From Aureococcus anophagefferens (Eukaryota; Sar; Pelagophyceae; Pelagomonadales; Pelagomonadaceae): DNA of 31,163 bases. This document shows positions 30,660 to 31,163 of this stretch, in pieces (positions within the stretch are counted from its first letter, which is position 1; each line of letters starts with the position of its first letter). Both the position numbers and the translations under genes were made by a program. The notes under the pieces were generated by a model. That model had not been told where the DNA came from, did no database searches, and saw only the letters and a program-made list of their open reading frames with translations. The stretch is from NCBI RefSeq assembly GCF_000186865.1, contig NW_008705563.1, positions 2,931,163 to 2,962,325 on the forward strand, given 5' to 3'.

Positions 30660-31163
30660 TCGAGGAGAAAGCCTGAGCCACATCCTCATCTCGCGTGTCC
30701 GCGCCACTTCCTCATTGCCGTGCGACGAGCGCGCGGGCCTCGTCGACCGGGAGTACCACCGGCACGCCGAGAGGCTCGACGAGAAGTTCTACCCGGCGCG
30801 TCCCTTCGAGCGCCGTCTCGGCTCCTTCGGCTCCGTCGTCGGCTTCGTGGCGGGCTACTTCGGCGAGCTGAGCAAGGGCGCCCACGAGGTCCTGGCCATG
30901 GCCGCCGAGAAGATCGCGGAGCGGACCTGGATCGAGGCCGGCGCCACGATCCTCGACCACGCGAAGTCGATCCAGAAGCAACGGCTCTACCGCGAGTGGG
31001 GCGTCGCCTCCGTGAGCGACGTCGCGCTGATCAAGATCGAGGGCCTCGCCGCCATCGGCGCCCCGTCCTCGATCCCGCGGCCCGACTACGAAGCGGGCCC
31101 GCGACGCGGCCTACGCCCGCGCGGCCCGCGGCACGGGCGGGACCTTCGGCGTCGCCTACGAGC
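30660..31163 (+). mobile_element. C-terminal part of a retroelement-like ORF, disrupted and cut by the window end
   Basis: A GC-rich frame is open from about 30660 and contains REYHRHAERLDEKFY, FERRLGSFGSVVGFVAGYFG and YREWGVASVSDVALIKIEGL. I associate this pattern (histidine-rich helix, 'FGsv.GfvaGyfGE', 'a..R...gv..V') with the C-terminal regions of reverse-transcriptase ORFs common in algal and other protist genomes; the reverse-transcriptase core would lie upstream and is absent. Near 31097 the coherent reading moves to another frame (RDAAYARAARGTGG), which implies a small deletion, so the copy is probably dead. No start codon or element end is visible. Confidence 0.5.

Noticed and set aside
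1..31163. CRISPR array, bacterial operons or phage genes
   Set aside because: No spaced direct repeats of CRISPR type and no bacterial gene organisation; introns show a eukaryotic source.

Overview
The window is nuclear DNA of a single-celled eukaryote, most likely a compact-genome alga or protist. The evidence is spliceosomal GT-AG introns that restore reading frames, an intron-containing nuclear-type tRNA-Arg, an eukaryotic UDP-GlcNAc pyrophosphorylase, an NMN adenylyltransferase, an EF-hand/LRR fusion and retroelement debris. The GC-rich, gene-dense style and the PhoD-like and LRR/EF-hand families recall stramenopile algae such as pelagophytes; that is an inference from memory, not shown. 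A 50-base N gap (13203-13252) marks a scaffold join.

Layout. (1) 1-1474: a two-exon SGNH/PC-esterase-like protein. (2) 2353-6249: a three-exon protein of about 1,213 residues with EF-hands, a coiled coil and about 19 leucine-rich repeats. (3) 7253-8107: an unrecognised helical protein. (4) 8108-13202: an accessory stretch holding a tRNA-Arg(TCG) with a 23-nt intron, an ankyrin-like remnant, a degraded copy of a protein segment that recurs at 14.8 kb, a 1.4-kb element with terminal inverted repeats, and four copies of a 155-bp CpG-rich repeat. (5) 13473-14466: NMN adenylyltransferase. (6) 14661-15371: an unrecognised three-exon gene. (7) 16419-17861: UAP1. (8) 18030-29763: one very large gene. 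(9) 30660-31163: the C-terminal part of a retroelement-like ORF, running off the window.

The most interesting locus is region 8. Phase-matched splicing of many short open frames gives a single protein of roughly 3,400 residues: an N-terminal EF-hand, then four consecutive PhoD-like metallophosphatase units, then a lysine/arginine-rich coiled-coil tail. Each unit keeps the family framework (beta domain, the 'viHiG' strand, the 'YR..W..P' helix, the 'GvlilD' strand, the late 'W...rd.vLvcG' strand). At the positions expected to hold catalytic metal ligands the residues are mostly different, so the protein looks like a tandem pseudophosphatase. Several of its introns are only 20-41 bp, which explains why the gene appears as many small fragments. 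The four-unit reading, the loss of ligands and the micro-introns are my own reading and need a profile search and RNA data.

No operon or pathway links the other genes. UAP1 (UDP-GlcNAc) and the membrane-anchored esterase-like protein could both serve the Golgi or cell surface, but nothing in the sequence ties them together.
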